Assembly (NCBI RefSeq): GCF_018614585.1
Contig: NZ_JAGGOI010000014.1
Coordinates: 1 to 64,000 of the forward strand
From: Streptomyces sp. ISL-1
GTDB taxonomy: Bacteria; Actinomycetota; Actinomycetes; Streptomycetales; Streptomycetaceae
Reading direction: 5' to 3'
Length of the DNA stretch: 64,000 nt
Part shown: positions 30,176 to 39,042 of the stretch, one piece after another
How positions within the stretch are numbered: position 1 is the first letter of the stretch
Layout of the letters: each line of letters opens with the position of its first letter
Notes under the pieces: generated by a model
Databases searched by the model: none
What the model was told of the DNA's origin: nothing
The model's input: only the letters and a program-made list of their open reading frames with translations
Made by a program: the position numbers and the translations under genes

Positions 30176-31170
30176 GAGAGCCTCACTCGGGGGTCGATCA
30201 CTGCGTACAAGAGGTCCACGACGAGATTGGCGAGGACGACGAAGAAGGCCGCTATGAGCGTGACTCCGAGGATCACAGGCAGATCGTGGTCGCTGATCGC
30301 CTTCACCGCGTTGTAGCCGAGGCCGTGCAGGGAGAAGGTGCTCTCGGTCAGGACCGCGCCGCCCACCAGGGCCCCGAGGTCCAGGCCGAGGACGGTCAGG
30401 ATGGGGGTCATGGTCGAGCGCATGGCGTGCTTGCCGATCACCACCGGTTCCGTGAGGCCCTTGGCCCGGGCGGTACGGATGTAGTCCTCATTGAGGACCT
30501 CCAGCATGGTGGCGCGGGTGAGCCGGGCGTACATGGCGGCGTAAAGGAAGGCCAGGGTGACCCACGGCAGAACCATGCCGTTGAACCAGGCCGCCGGATC
30601 CTCGCTGAACACCGCGTCCGGCCTGTCGAACCACCCCAGCTGGTCGGAGAAGAGCGCCAGGGAGAGCATGCCGGTGAAGTAGATGGGCAGCGAGACACCG
30701 CCGAGGGCAATGCCCATCGCCGAACGGTCCAGGGGTGTACCGCGCTTGAGGGCGGAGATGATGCCGGTTGCGACACCACCGATCACCCACAGCACGACGG
30801 CACCCGCGGCGAGCGCGAGGGTGACCGGCAGCCACTCGAGCAGCAGCGGCCAGACCTCCTGCTCGGTCTTGAACGAGTAGCCGAAGCAGGGCGCGGCGCA
30901 TTGCGTCACGTCGGAGCCATTGGCGTACGTCCGTCCTACCGCCAGCCCGGCCACGAACTTCCCGAACTGGACCAGGATCGGGTCGTCCAGGCCCATCTTC
31001 TGCCGGATGCCCTCGATGGAGGCGGGGTCGGACTGCTTGCCGACGAAGTACAGCGCCGGGTCCGTCCCGATCATCTTGGGGAAGAGGAAGAAGATTCCGA
31101 AGGTCACCAGCGTGATGACCATCAGCATGACGATGACGGCGAAGATTCGCCTGATGAGATATGCAAGCAC
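30172..31170 (-). CDS. Peptide ABC transporter permease (OppB/DppB type)
   Basis: This 332-aa inner-membrane protein has an N-terminal helix (residues 10-30), about six helices in total and the EAA-like loop ARLTRATMLEVLNEDYIRTARAKGL with the conserved Gly. It forms half of the channel with the OppC-like permease at 33182. The gene follows the binding-protein gene across 125 bp containing a large hairpin (31186-31229) and leads into the ATPases with an ATGA overlap. Confidence 0.95.
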   Translation of the reverse strand: MLAYLIRRIFAVIVMLMVITLVTFGIFFLFPKMIGTDPALYFVGKQSDPASIEGIRQKMGLDDPILVQFGKFVAGLAVGRTYANGSDVTQCAAPCFGYSFKTEQEVWPLLLEWLPVTLALAAGAVVLWVIGGVATGIISALKRGTPLDRSAMGIALGGVSLPIYFTGMLSLALFSDQLGWFDRPDAVFSEDPAAWFNGMVLPWVTLAFLYAAMYARLTRATMLEVLNEDYIRTARAKGLTEPVVIGKHAMRSTMTPILTVLGLDLGALVGGAVLTESTFSLHGLGYNAVKAISDHDLPVILGVTLIAAFFVVLANLVVDLLYAVIDPRVRLS

Positions 31171-31185
31171 TGCGCTCGGCCCGAC

Positions 31186-31229
31186 GGTGGCCCGGCGGCC
31201 CTCTCTTATGGAGAGGGCTCCGGGCCACC
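31186..31229 (-). promoter_or_regulatory. Strong intra-operon hairpin between the binding-protein and OppB-like genes
   Basis: Outer 10-bp arms GGTGGCCCGG and CCGGGCCACC and inner 8-bp arms GCCCTCTC and GAGAGGGC enclose the loop TTATG. It lies 16-59 bp upstream of the OppB-like start, and 67 bp past the binding-protein stop. Such hairpins often partly end transcription or protect the upstream message, letting binding protein be made in excess over permease. Function is inference. Confidence 0.75.
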
Positions 31230-31295
31230 GCTCGCGGCCATCACCTGCCCTTCGTGCCTAGCGGGTGTGGCACTGGAACGTGAACTGACTGGGAT

Positions 31296-33074
31296 TTACT
31301 TGACGACGCCGAGCGAGGCGTAGTCGTAGCGGCCGTTGTAGGCGTCGGCCGTGTAGGCGTTGGTCAGGCGGGTGCTGCGCCAGGTGATCGTCTTGTCGTA
31401 GACGAAGGGCAGGTAGACAGCGGCCTCGGAGACCTTCTGGTTCATCTGCTTGTAGATCTCGCCGGCCTTGGCCGGGTCGGTCTCCGCGATGGCGTCGTCG
31501 AAGAGCTTGTTGACCGCGGGGTCGTTCAGCTCGGAGAAGTTGTTGTTACCGCTCTGCAGGATGAACCGGCCGTCGACCAGCGGCTGCGAGAAGCCCTGGC
31601 CGGTCGGGAAGTCCGCGCCCCAGCCCATGATGATGATGCCGTAGCCCTTGTCCTTGACGACCTTCGGCGAACCGATGATGCCGGACGTCTGGGCGCCGTC
31701 GAACTGGTCGACCTGGGCGTCGATGCCGACCTGCTTCAGGGCGTTCTGCAGCGAGACGGCCGTGGCGACCTCGACCGGCTTGTTGTTGCGCACCGCGATG
31801 GTGGTCTTGAAGCCGTTCGGCTGGCCACAGGCCTTCAGCGCCGCCTTGGCCTTCGTGACATCCGGCTTGCTGTCGTTCTTGAGGACCTCGTACGGGTCGT
31901 ACGAGGGGTCCGAACCCTTGATGCCCGCGGGGAGCATGTTGGGAGCGACGTCGCCACCGGCCTGCGGGCCGCCACGGGCGGTCTGCAGCGACTTCTTGTC
32001 GGCGGCGTAGATGACTGCCTTGCGGCACTCGATGTTGTCGAACGGCTTGACCGTCTGCGGGAAGACCGCGTAGCGGATGAAGCCGGTCTGGCCGTTGTCG
32101 AGGTTGTCCTTGTGCTTGCGCAGGGCCGTGGTGCGAGCCGCCTGGCCGATGCCGGTCGCGTTGATGTCGACGTCGAAGTCGCCCTTGAGCAGGCGCTTGT
32201 CCATGTCGTCCGCGTTGGTCATGAAGGTGACCGTGATCTTGTCCGGAAGGGCCTTGCGGATGGTGTCCGAGGCGGGCTTCCAGTTGGCGTTGCGGGACAG
32301 CGTCATCGACTTGTTCGGCGCGTACGAGTCGATCTTGTACGGGCCGTTGGAGAAGGGCTTCAGGCCGTACTTGGAGGCGGTGTCCTTCTCCTTCTTCACC
32401 GGAGAGGCGGCCGGCATGGCGAGCATCTGCTCGAAGTCACCGTTCGGCTTCGGCAGCTTGAAGATGATGGTCTTCGCGTCCGGCGTCTCGATGGCCTTCA
32501 GGCCGAGCTTGTCCGGGGTCTTGTCCTTGTACGGACCCTTGTACTCGGTCTTCGGGTCGAGCACCTGCATCAGGTAGACCGGGCCGCCGGAGATGACGTC
32601 CTGGGCCCAGGTGCGCTCGATGCCGTACTTGATGTCCTGCGAGGTGACGGGCGTGCCGTCCTCCCAGGTCACGTTGTCCTTGAGGGTGTACTTGTAGGTC
32701 TTGCCGCCGTCCGAGATCTCGGCCTTCGCGCTCGCGAGGTCCGGTACGAGCTCGGTGCTGCCCTGGCCCGGCGCCGCCTTGAAGCTGACGAGCTGACGGG
32801 TGTAGTAGCGGGCGAAGTCCCACATGAAGCCGTAGTAACCGCGCTGCGGGTCCCACGAGTCGGCGTCCTGCGTGCCGACGAACTTCAGGGTGCCGCCCTT
32901 GGTGTCGGAGGCGTTGGCCACCTTGCCGATGCCGGCGTTGAAGCCGGGCGCCTTGCCGGCGCCACCCTTGTCATCGTCCTTGCCGCCGCCACATGCCGTG
33001 GCGGTCAGCAGGGCCGCGAGCACGACAGCCGTGCCTGCGGCAAGCCTGCGCTTCGACGTGCGATTGGTTGTCAC
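31296..33074 (-). CDS. Peptide ABC transporter substrate-binding lipoprotein
   Basis: This 592-aa lipoprotein begins at GTG 33074 behind GGAGGT. The signal ends at ALLTATAC with the lipidated Cys near residue 27, followed by GGGKDDDKGG. The body is an SBP family 5 protein, with DSWDPQRGYYGFMWDFARYY, TVTWEDGTPVTSQDIKYGIE-like pattern and the late GKIYKQMNQK-like region. It should capture oligopeptides outside the membrane. It is the second gene of the operon, after the OppC-like permease. Confidence 0.95.
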   Translation of the reverse strand: MTTNRTSKRRLAAGTAVVLAALLTATACGGGKDDDKGGAGKAPGFNAGIGKVANASDTKGGTLKFVGTQDADSWDPQRGYYGFMWDFARYYTRQLVSFKAAPGQGSTELVPDLASAKAEISDGGKTYKYTLKDNVTWEDGTPVTSQDIKYGIERTWAQDVISGGPVYLMQVLDPKTEYKGPYKDKTPDKLGLKAIETPDAKTIIFKLPKPNGDFEQMLAMPAASPVKKEKDTASKYGLKPFSNGPYKIDSYAPNKSMTLSRNANWKPASDTIRKALPDKITVTFMTNADDMDKRLLKGDFDVDINATGIGQAARTTALRKHKDNLDNGQTGFIRYAVFPQTVKPFDNIECRKAVIYAADKKSLQTARGGPQAGGDVAPNMLPAGIKGSDPSYDPYEVLKNDSKPDVTKAKAALKACGQPNGFKTTIAVRNNKPVEVATAVSLQNALKQVGIDAQVDQFDGAQTSGIIGSPKVVKDKGYGIIIMGWGADFPTGQGFSQPLVDGRFILQSGNNNFSELNDPAVNKLFDDAIAETDPAKAGEIYKQMNQKVSEAAVYLPFVYDKTITWRSTRLTNAYTADAYNGRYDYASLGVVK

Positions 33075-33098
33075 GATGCTCGCAACCTCCGTAGTAGT

Positions 33099-33155
33099 CA
33101 CGGCCCTCGAGGGCCGTGGTTCTGGGCTATTGCTCCTGACGGCTTCGACAGGAGC
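33099..33155 (-). promoter_or_regulatory. Two hairpins upstream of the binding-protein gene
   Basis: A perfect 20-bp palindrome (CACGGCCCTCGAGGGCCGTG, 33099-33118) lies 25 bp before the GTG start. A second hairpin with 7-bp arms GCTCCTG and CAGGAGC occupies 33132-33155. Both lie in the 107-bp gap after the OppC-like gene. They could block or tune translation, or stabilise the downstream message. Confidence 0.65.
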
Positions 33156-33181
33156 GTTGTGTCCGCAGGGACGCGTGGGGG

Positions 33182-34180
33182 TCAGCGGGACCCCTTCGGG
33201 TCCAGCGCATCTCGTACGCCGTCGCCGAAGAGATTGAAGGCCAACACGGTGACGAAGATCGCCAGGCCCGGGATGATCATGAACAGCGGATCGTCCTCGT
33301 AGGTGCGCACGGCCGTCGAGAGCATCTCGCCCCACGACGGGGTGGGCGGCTTGACGCCAACGCCGAGGAAGCTCAGGGCGGCTTCCGTCAGGACGTTGGT
33401 GGGGATCATCAGTGTCGTGTAGACGGTGATCGGGGCCACCAGGTTCGGCAGCAGCTCCCGGAAGAGAATGTACGTACGTCCCGCACCGAGACTGCGGGCC
33501 GCTTCGACGTACTCGCGCTCACGCAGCGAGAGCGTCTGCCCGCGGACGATGCGGCCGATGTACGGCCAGCCGAAGAAGCCGATCACCAGGACCAGGACCG
33601 CGATCCGCAGACCCGAACCGGAGAAGCCCCAGAGTTCGTTCGGGACCACGGAGATCAGGGCAATGATGAAGAGCAGCTGCGGGAAGGCCAGCAGCAGGTC
33701 CATCACCCGGCTGATCGCCGCGTCGATCCAGCCGCCGAAGTAGCCGGCGACGACGCCGAAGACGGTGCCCAGAGTGACCGCGACGAAGGCGGACAGGAAG
33801 GCGACGAGAAGCGAGATCCGCGCGCCGTAGATGATGCGGCTGAAGACGTCCCGGCCGTTGACCGGCTCAACGCCGAGGAGGTAATCGGAGCTGATGCCGC
33901 CCCAGCTACCGATCGGGGTACCCAGCAGCGGGTCGATCGCATCCTCGTGGAGTTCCTCCGGCGGGTGGCCGAGCAGACTCACGATCAGTGGAGCGAATAT
34001 CGCGACCACGATCAGGAGGAGCACCACGAAACCGCCGACCAGTGCGACCTTGTCGCGCTTCAACCGGATCCAGGCGATCTTCCAGGGCGAACGCCCTTCG
34101 ATGGCCTTCTGCGGGACATCGGCGGCGACATCGACGGCCGCGGTTTGGGCCGCGCTCGTGTCGTGCAGTGGTGCCGTCAT
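33182..34180 (-). CDS. Peptide ABC transporter permease (OppC/DppC type)
   Basis: This 332-aa permease has the OppC N-terminal domain (SPWKIAWIRLKRDKVALVGG, then a helix near residues 45-70) and the binding-protein-dependent channel domain with EYVEAARSLGAGRTYILFRE near residue 225, matching the EAA loop. Late segments end with DPLFMIIPGLAIFVTVLAFN. It leads the five-gene operon, which is unusual because the binding protein normally comes first. The 427-bp region upstream holds its promoter. Confidence 0.95.
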   Translation of the reverse strand: MTAPLHDTSAAQTAAVDVAADVPQKAIEGRSPWKIAWIRLKRDKVALVGGFVVLLLIVVAIFAPLIVSLLGHPPEELHEDAIDPLLGTPIGSWGGISSDYLLGVEPVNGRDVFSRIIYGARISLLVAFLSAFVAVTLGTVFGVVAGYFGGWIDAAISRVMDLLLAFPQLLFIIALISVVPNELWGFSGSGLRIAVLVLVIGFFGWPYIGRIVRGQTLSLREREYVEAARSLGAGRTYILFRELLPNLVAPITVYTTLMIPTNVLTEAALSFLGVGVKPPTPSWGEMLSTAVRTYEDDPLFMIIPGLAIFVTVLAFNLFGDGVRDALDPKGSR

Positions 34181-34607
34181 CGTGGTGGGGACCCCTCTCG
34201 GCCGGCGGTGACCGACCCATGCCCGCCGCTGTAGCGGCTTCGTTCACATCAGTGGTGCAGTTGTGTGTATTGCGAGGAATGTTCGTAGAAGCAGGTCGTA
34301 CACAGGACCGAAGAGCCCCTGATGCGGGGAGTCTTCAACGCTGCTGCGATCACCCGCCAGCCCCCCCGGGGAATGTTTGCTCAAATGTGATGAGGGGAGG
34401 GGGTTTCCGTTATACGGACGGAGTCACCGACTGAGCGGGTCGCCAAATATGGCATAAGGGGCGAAAGTTGACCGATGTGCCGCCATGCGGACGAGGACGG
34501 CTCTTCGATTGCAAGGCGTACGAAGCCCCAAGTACACACAATCCCACCCCAAGTACCGGCATGGGGCATGGAATTAGGGTCAGGCCGTCGGTGGTGCGGT
34601 CACGGCC
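34181..34607. promoter_or_regulatory. Control region upstream of the peptide-importer operon
   Basis: This 427-bp gap contains the symmetrical TCCGTTATACGGA (34406-34418), which reads TATAAC on the minus strand and could form part of a -10 element or an operator. Two A/T-rich patches lie at 34370-34400 and 34440-34460. A run of C at 34358-34365 is also seen. I see no gene or RNA of a known family in the gap. Confidence 0.5.
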
Positions 34608-35396
34608 TCAGCGGCCGTGCGGCGGCGGATAGCCGTAGCCTCCGGCGGCCGGCGCGCCGCCGTGGGCGTCACGGTCGTAGAACGGACGGGCGTTGGCCCG
34701 CAGCCACATAGTCACCGGGTCGTACTCGTCGGACATCGCGACGGTCGAGACCGGAAGCCCGTCCGGAACCGCGGAGATCGACTGCTGCATCATGGCGCGC
34801 ACCGCGTCCACGGACTGCCTGCCGGTGTCGTACAGGTCGAGCCCGACGGCGAGGTACGGAGCGCCGAGCGCGGGCTGCACCCAGGCGCGGCGCAGCGAGC
34901 GGACCGCGGTCGTGCGGTGGGCGTTCTGCGAGAGCAGGGCGTAGAAGTGCGGGATCTCGATGGCCGGCTCGGACATCCGCAGGGGTCCGGCGGGCATCCG
35001 GTCGAGGCCGGTGGCGATCCGGCGCAGATCGAGCCAGGGGATGCCGACGCCGCCGCCGGGGGCGTGCGGGTTGAGCCAGATCCCCCAACGCTCGGGGAAC
35101 AGGGCGCGGGCGACGTCCGGGCCGCTGATCACTTCGTGGGAACGGTTCCAGCCGGAGACGGAGAGCTCCTGGGCGGAGGTGACGCAAGGGGCGTAACCGA
35201 CGCCGTCGACCTCCATGTTCCCGTACTGGGCGTCCGGCGAGCCCGCCTGGCCGTGCCAGAGCAGCATCCAGAGCCGGCCGCTCGCAGGATCGGCGATCGC
35301 CTGCAGCAGCGCCTCGTACGCGTCGTAGCGTCCGGGAGTCACCTGGCGCAGCATGTGCTCGACCTGCCCGGCCGCCGCGGTGCCTGACGCACTCAC
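34608..35396 (-). CDS. SseB-family protein (262 aa), first copy
   Basis: The start is GTG 35396 (VSASGTAAAGQVEHML). The protein shows the SseB-type N-terminal part (ALLQAIADPASGRLWMLLWH, then a strand pattern leading to FPERWGIWLNPHAPGGGVGI) and the C-terminal domain (TAVRSLRRAWVQPALGAPYL, then LPVSTVAMSDEYDPVTMWLR). SseB causes enhanced serine sensitivity when overproduced in E. coli; its molecular role is unknown. The gene lies next to a second SseB-like gene and opposite the serine/glycine operon. The tail is rich in Gly, Ala and Pro. Confidence 0.8.
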   Translation of the reverse strand: MSASGTAAAGQVEHMLRQVTPGRYDAYEALLQAIADPASGRLWMLLWHGQAGSPDAQYGNMEVDGVGYAPCVTSAQELSVSGWNRSHEVISGPDVARALFPERWGIWLNPHAPGGGVGIPWLDLRRIATGLDRMPAGPLRMSEPAIEIPHFYALLSQNAHRTTAVRSLRRAWVQPALGAPYLAVGLDLYDTGRQSVDAVRAMMQQSISAVPDGLPVSTVAMSDEYDPVTMWLRANARPFYDRDAHGGAPAAGGYGYPPPHGR

Positions 35397-35498
35397 CCTG
35401 GGTTCCGCCCCTCTTCGATCCACCCGGCACACAAGTGCGGCGGGTCCGGCCTGGCCATCAAACCAGCTTAATCGGGAGTCCTGACGCCGACTTGACGA

Positions 35499-36269
35499 CT
35501 ACACGGGCTGACGTTGGTAGAAGGGCCGCACCCGCTCCAGCATCCATACGCCGACTGGATCCTGCGCAACATCCAGCAGTACGAGATTGACCGGCCAGCC
35601 GACCTGGGCCCGGCCCAGTGCCCGGCCGAGGGCGTCCATCGGGGCATTGCGCTCGGCGGCCTCCCAGGAGGAGAGCTCGACGCCGACGAACAGGGTCGGC
35701 GATTCGCCTTCGATGGACGCGAGCGCGCGACGGGCGGTGACGACGACGCCGGAGCTCTCGAACTCGCCTGCCGCGGCGGCGAGGAAGTCCACCGGCTCCT
35801 CCTGCCAGTCGGGTTCGAAGAGCCGCACCCGGCCGCCGGTCGCCGGACCGTCGAAAGGCGTGCGCCCCACCCGGCACAACTCGGCGACGGCGGGCGGCTG
35901 CAGCGGGGCGCCGACCGTGCCGCCCGGGTTCACGGCGATGCCGAGCTGCGGGGGCAGACCGCGGGCGAATTCGCGGGCCGGGGCGACGGTGAAGGACATA
36001 TGGCCGCCGACGCAGTGCAGGAACTGCTGCTCGGAGCTGAAGACCGGGACGTACACGCCCCCGTCGATCTCCATGGTGGGCAGATCGAGGTCGGGGCTGT
36101 CCGGGCCGCCGCCGTTGGGCAGCGGCACCCAGATGTGGCTGCGGCCGAGCACCTCGACGAGGCGGCCCCCGGCGGAGGGGTTGCCGAGTGATGCGGCGAG
36201 GACCTCTTCGAGCTCGTTCGCCGGCCAGCCGCCGGATGGATACGGATGCGGATGCTCCGGTGTCTGCAT
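35499..36269 (-). CDS. SseB-family protein (256 aa), second copy
   Basis: The protein is of the same layout as its neighbour. An N-terminal domain includes NELEEVLAASLGNPSAGGRL, VYVPVFSSEQQFLHCVGGHM and a strand ending PQLGIAVNPGGTVGAP. A C-terminal domain includes ALASIEGESPTLFVGVELSS and VNLVLLDVAQDPVGVWMLER. It starts at ATG 36269 behind GAAGGA. Both copies end in a shared motif of the form VxxWxLxxxxPFY, a sign that they are paralogues. It may be co-transcribed with the first copy. Confidence 0.82.
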   Translation of the reverse strand: MQTPEHPHPYPSGGWPANELEEVLAASLGNPSAGGRLVEVLGRSHIWVPLPNGGGPDSPDLDLPTMEIDGGVYVPVFSSEQQFLHCVGGHMSFTVAPAREFARGLPPQLGIAVNPGGTVGAPLQPPAVAELCRVGRTPFDGPATGGRVRLFEPDWQEEPVDFLAAAAGEFESSGVVVTARRALASIEGESPTLFVGVELSSWEAAERNAPMDALGRALGRAQVGWPVNLVLLDVAQDPVGVWMLERVRPFYQRQPV

Positions 36270-36363
36270 GTGCTGTCCTTCTCCCCCTGCGTTCCCACGT
36301 TTCGCGCCACGACCCTAACGCCGCGGGGGCCCGCCGGGGTGGGTGGGGGCACGGCCTTCGGCC

Positions 36364-36388
36364 GCGCTTGCCCTCAATCGCCGGACGG
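36364..36388. repeat. Dispersed Streptomyces-type intergenic repeat at the end of the ATPase gene
   Basis: The core CTCAATCGCCGG (36373-36384) also occurs at 63619-63630, and both sit in GC-rich hairpin-like surroundings. In other Streptomyces, as I remember, this core is a recurrent intergenic element. Here the repeat provides the TGA stop of the ATPase gene ending at 36374. Confidence 0.6.
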
Positions 36389-37063
36389 GCCCGCTTCCGG
36401 CTCCTCGAAGCCGACCAGGCCGAGCGCGGCCGCCGAGTCCCGGTCCAGCAGTACCGCCGACACGCAGCCCGCGGGCAGCCGCCCGGCCTCCGCGTCGGCG
36501 ACCAGACGGCCCACCGCCCGCCGGTGCCGGGCGAACGCGTACCCCGACACTCCGCGGCCGCGCTCGCGCTGGCCCTCTCTTGCCACCTTCGGCGTGACGT
36601 CGAGGAGCACCAGATGCAGGCCGCGGCCGCGGCGGCGCGCCTCGCGGGCCAGCCAGCGCCGCACCCAGGCCTGGGTGCCGCAGTCGTGTACGACGACGCT
36701 CGCACCGGAGCGCAGCGCGCGCCGCAGTCCGGCGTAGTGCGCGATGCGGACCAGCGGGCGATAGACCGCGTACGGCAGGAACTTCGGCATCCGCGCGTCC
36801 CAGCGGTCCCGGGCGTCCTGCGAGTCGATGCCGCGGCCGGGCGCCGCACGGCGGATCAGCGTGGACTTTCCGCTGCCGGGCAGGCCGGAGACGACGACCA
36901 CGTCACCCGCGGCGAAGACCAGACTGCGCGGGCTGTGTCCCGAGCGGTCTCTCAGGTCACGCAGCACGGCCGCGAGCGCCCCGGCCGGCCGCCGGGCAGT
37001 CGCGCCCGGCGGGGCGGGCACCTCCGCGGCCGCCGCGTATGCCTCGGACCGCTGCAACGTCAT
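36374..37063 (-). CDS. P-loop NTPase (AAA/kinase-like), 229 aa
   Basis: The protein has VVVVSGLPGSGKSTLIRRAA as the Walker A loop near residues 55-70 and DVTPKVAREGQRERGRGVSG, a lid-type region, near residue 155. It is basic and resembles the zeta-toxin/adenylate-kinase class of small ATP-binding proteins that phosphorylate small molecules. The substrate is unknown. The start is ATG 37063, divergent from the riboswitch-controlled gcvT, behind GGGGGAGG. The stop lies inside a dispersed repeat. Confidence 0.78.
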   Translation of the reverse strand: MTLQRSEAYAAAAEVPAPPGATARRPAGALAAVLRDLRDRSGHSPRSLVFAAGDVVVVSGLPGSGKSTLIRRAAPGRGIDSQDARDRWDARMPKFLPYAVYRPLVRIAHYAGLRRALRSGASVVVHDCGTQAWVRRWLAREARRRGRGLHLVLLDVTPKVAREGQRERGRGVSGYAFARHRRAVGRLVADAEAGRLPAGCVSAVLLDRDSAAALGLVGFEEPEAGPSGD

Positions 37064-37217
37064 CACCCTCCCCCAGGTCGGGTTAACCACCCTTGCCCAT
37101 GAAGTGTAAAGAAACGGTAATGCGGCACAACCATATTGCAGCCGAGGGCCAGTCACCCCACTCCGCCACGATGCGTGCAATGATGTGCCCGCCAACTGCA
37201 TACCGGCCGCTTGAATC

Positions 37218-37416
37218 CACGCGGGAGAGTCCTGGCCACTGTGTGCGCCGGGCGCCGAAGGAGCAAGTCCCTCCCTTGAATCTCTCAGGCCCCGTACCGC
37301 GTGTGATGAGGCAGATCTGAAAAGCGAGCCGCTGTCGAGTGGCTCCACCCAAGGTGCAAGTCACGACCACCAATACGTGCGGTCGCGATGAACCTCTCAG
37401 GTTCCGATGACAGATG
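37218..37416 (+). ncRNA. Tandem glycine riboswitch upstream of gcvT
   Basis: Two consecutive aptamers are visible. The first is closed by CACGCGG (37218-37224) and CCGCGTG (37297-37303) and has the conserved GGGAGAGTCC, GCGCCGAAGGAGCAAGTC and GAATCTCTCAGGCCCCGTAC segments. The second is closed by ATCTG (37315-37319) and CAGAT (37411-37415), and has AAAAGCGAGC, CACCCAAGGTGCAAGTC and GAACCTCTCAGGTTCCGATG. Glycine binding to both should raise expression of the glycine-cleavage genes downstream. The ribosome site of gcvT lies 33 bp past the second aptamer, so control may act at initiation or by a terminator I could not define. Confidence 0.95.
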
Positions 37417-37458
37417 GGGAGGATCGTCCTCGCCGGCCATGCCCTGGGAGCCACATCT

Positions 37459-38592
37459 ATGAGCAACGCCCCCCGTCTGACCGCCCTCGATGCCCTGCAT
37501 CGTTCGCTGGGCGCGACCATGACCGACTTCGCGGGCTGGGACATGCCGCTGCGGTACGCCAGTGAGCGCGACGAGCACAACGCCGTCCGCACCAAAGCCG
37601 GTCTCTTCGACCTCTCCCACATGGGCGAGATCACCGTCACCGGGCCGCAGGCCGCCGACCTCCTGGACTACGCGCTGGTCGGCAACATCGGCGGCGTCGC
37701 CGTCGGCCGTGCCCGCTACACCATGATCTGCCAGGAGAACGGCGGGATCCTGGACGACCTGATCGTCTACCGCCTCGGCGACACCGAGTCCCCCGAATAC
37801 CTCGTCGTCGCCAACGCGGGCAACGCCCAGGTCGTGCTGGACGCGCTGACCGCCCGCGCCGAGGGCTTCGCCGCCGACGTGCGCGACGACCGGGACGCGT
37901 ACGCCCTTATCGCCGTCCAGGGCCCCGAGTCCCCCGGCATCCTGAAGTCGCTCACCGACGCCGACCTGGACGGGCTGAAGTACTACGCGGGCCTGCCCGG
38001 CACGGTCGCCGGCGTCCCGGCGCTGATCGCCCGCACCGGTTACACCGGCGAGGACGGCTTCGAGCTCTTCGTCGAGCCGCAGTACGCCGAGAAGCTCTGG
38101 CAGGCGCTGACCGAGGCCGGAGCGCCGGCCGGTCTGATCCCCTGCGGGCTCTCCTGTCGCGACACGCTGCGCCTGGAGGCGGGCATGCCGCTGTACGGGC
38201 ACGAGCTGACGACCGCGCTGACCCCGTTCGATGCGGGCCTGGGCAGGGTCGTGAAGTTCGAGAAGACGGCCAACGGCGGGCGTTTCGTCGGCCGTGAGGC
38301 TCTCGAGGCCGCCGCCGAGCACGCCGGGACCAACCCGCCGCGCAAGCTCGTCGGCCTGGTCGCCGAGGGCCGCCGGGTCCCCCGCGCCGGCTACCAGGTC
38401 GTCGCAGGCGGCCAGGTGATCGGCGAGGTCACCTCCGGCGCCCCGTCGCCGACGCTGGGCAAGCCGATCGCCATCGCGTATGTGGACGCGGAGCACGCTG
38501 CTCCCGGCACCGAGGGCGTCGGCGTCGACATCCGCGGCGCCCACGAGCCGTACGAGGTCGTCGCTCTGCCGTTCTACAAGCGCCAGAAGTGA
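37459..38592 (+). CDS. gcvT: Glycine cleavage system T protein (aminomethyltransferase)
   Basis: GcvT moves the methylene group from the aminomethyl-lipoyl GcvH to tetrahydrofolate and releases ammonia. The 377-aa protein shows [20 protein letters not shown] at the N-terminus, [30 protein letters not shown] and a C-terminal [16 protein letters not shown]. The start is ATG 37459 with CTGGGAG before it; a frame from 37414 would read through the leader. It is first in the gcvT-gcvH-glyA group and directly controlled by the glycine riboswitch. Confidence 0.98.
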   Translation: MSNAPRLTALDALHRSLGATMTDFAGWDMPLRYASERDEHNAVRTKAGLFDLSHMGEITVTGPQAADLLDYALVGNIGGVAVGRARYTMICQENGGILDDLIVYRLGDTESPEYLVVANAGNAQVVLDALTARAEGFAADVRDDRDAYALIAVQGPESPGILKSLTDADLDGLKYYAGLPGTVAGVPALIARTGYTGEDGFELFVEPQYAEKLWQALTEAGAPAGLIPCGLSCRDTLRLEAGMPLYGHELTTALTPFDAGLGRVVKFEKTANGGRFVGREALEAAAEHAGTNPPRKLVGLVAEGRRVPRAGYQVVAGGQVIGEVTSGAPSPTLGKPIAIAYVDAEHAAPGTEGVGVDIRGAHEPYEVVALPFYKRQK

Positions 38593-38653
38593 TCCTCGGC
38601 ACCGCACCCCGCCCGTTTACCAGCACTCCCCCGCGTACAGGAGAATTCAGGTC

Positions 38654-39031
38654 ATGAGCAACCCCCAGCAGCTGCGCTACAGCAAGGAGCACGAGTGGCT
38701 GTCGACCGCCGAGGACGGCGTGTCGACGGTCGGCATCACGGAGCACGCGGCCAACGCGCTCGGCGATGTGGTGTACGTACAGCTCCCGGAGGTCGGTGAC
38801 ACGGTGACCGCGGGCGAGACCTGCGGCGAGCTGGAGTCGACCAAGTCGGTCAGCGACCTCTACTCCCCGGTCAGCGGAGAGGTCGTCGAGGCCAACCAGG
38901 ACGTGGTGGACGACCCGTCGCTGGTGAACTCAGCCCCCTTCGAGGGCGGCTGGCTGTTCAAGGTTCGCGTCGCGGAGGAGCCGAAGGACCTGCTCTCCGC
39001 CGACGAGTACACCGAGTTCTCCGGCTCCTAA
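38654..39031 (+). CDS. gcvH: Glycine cleavage system H protein
   Basis: GcvH shuttles the aminomethyl group on a lipoyl arm between the P, T and L proteins. The 125-aa protein has the lipoyl lysine at residue 64 in [20 protein letters not shown], and an N-terminal YSKEHEWLS. The start is ATG 38654 after AGGAG. It lies 61 bp after gcvT and 11 bp before glyA. gcvP is not in the window. Confidence 0.98.
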   Translation: MSNPQQLRYSKEHEWLSTAEDGVSTVGITEHAANALGDVVYVQLPEVGDTVTAGETCGELESTKSVSDLYSPVSGEVVEANQDVVDDPSLVNSAPFEGGWLFKVRVAEEPKDLLSADEYTEFSGS

Positions 39032-39042
39032 GGACGTATGGC

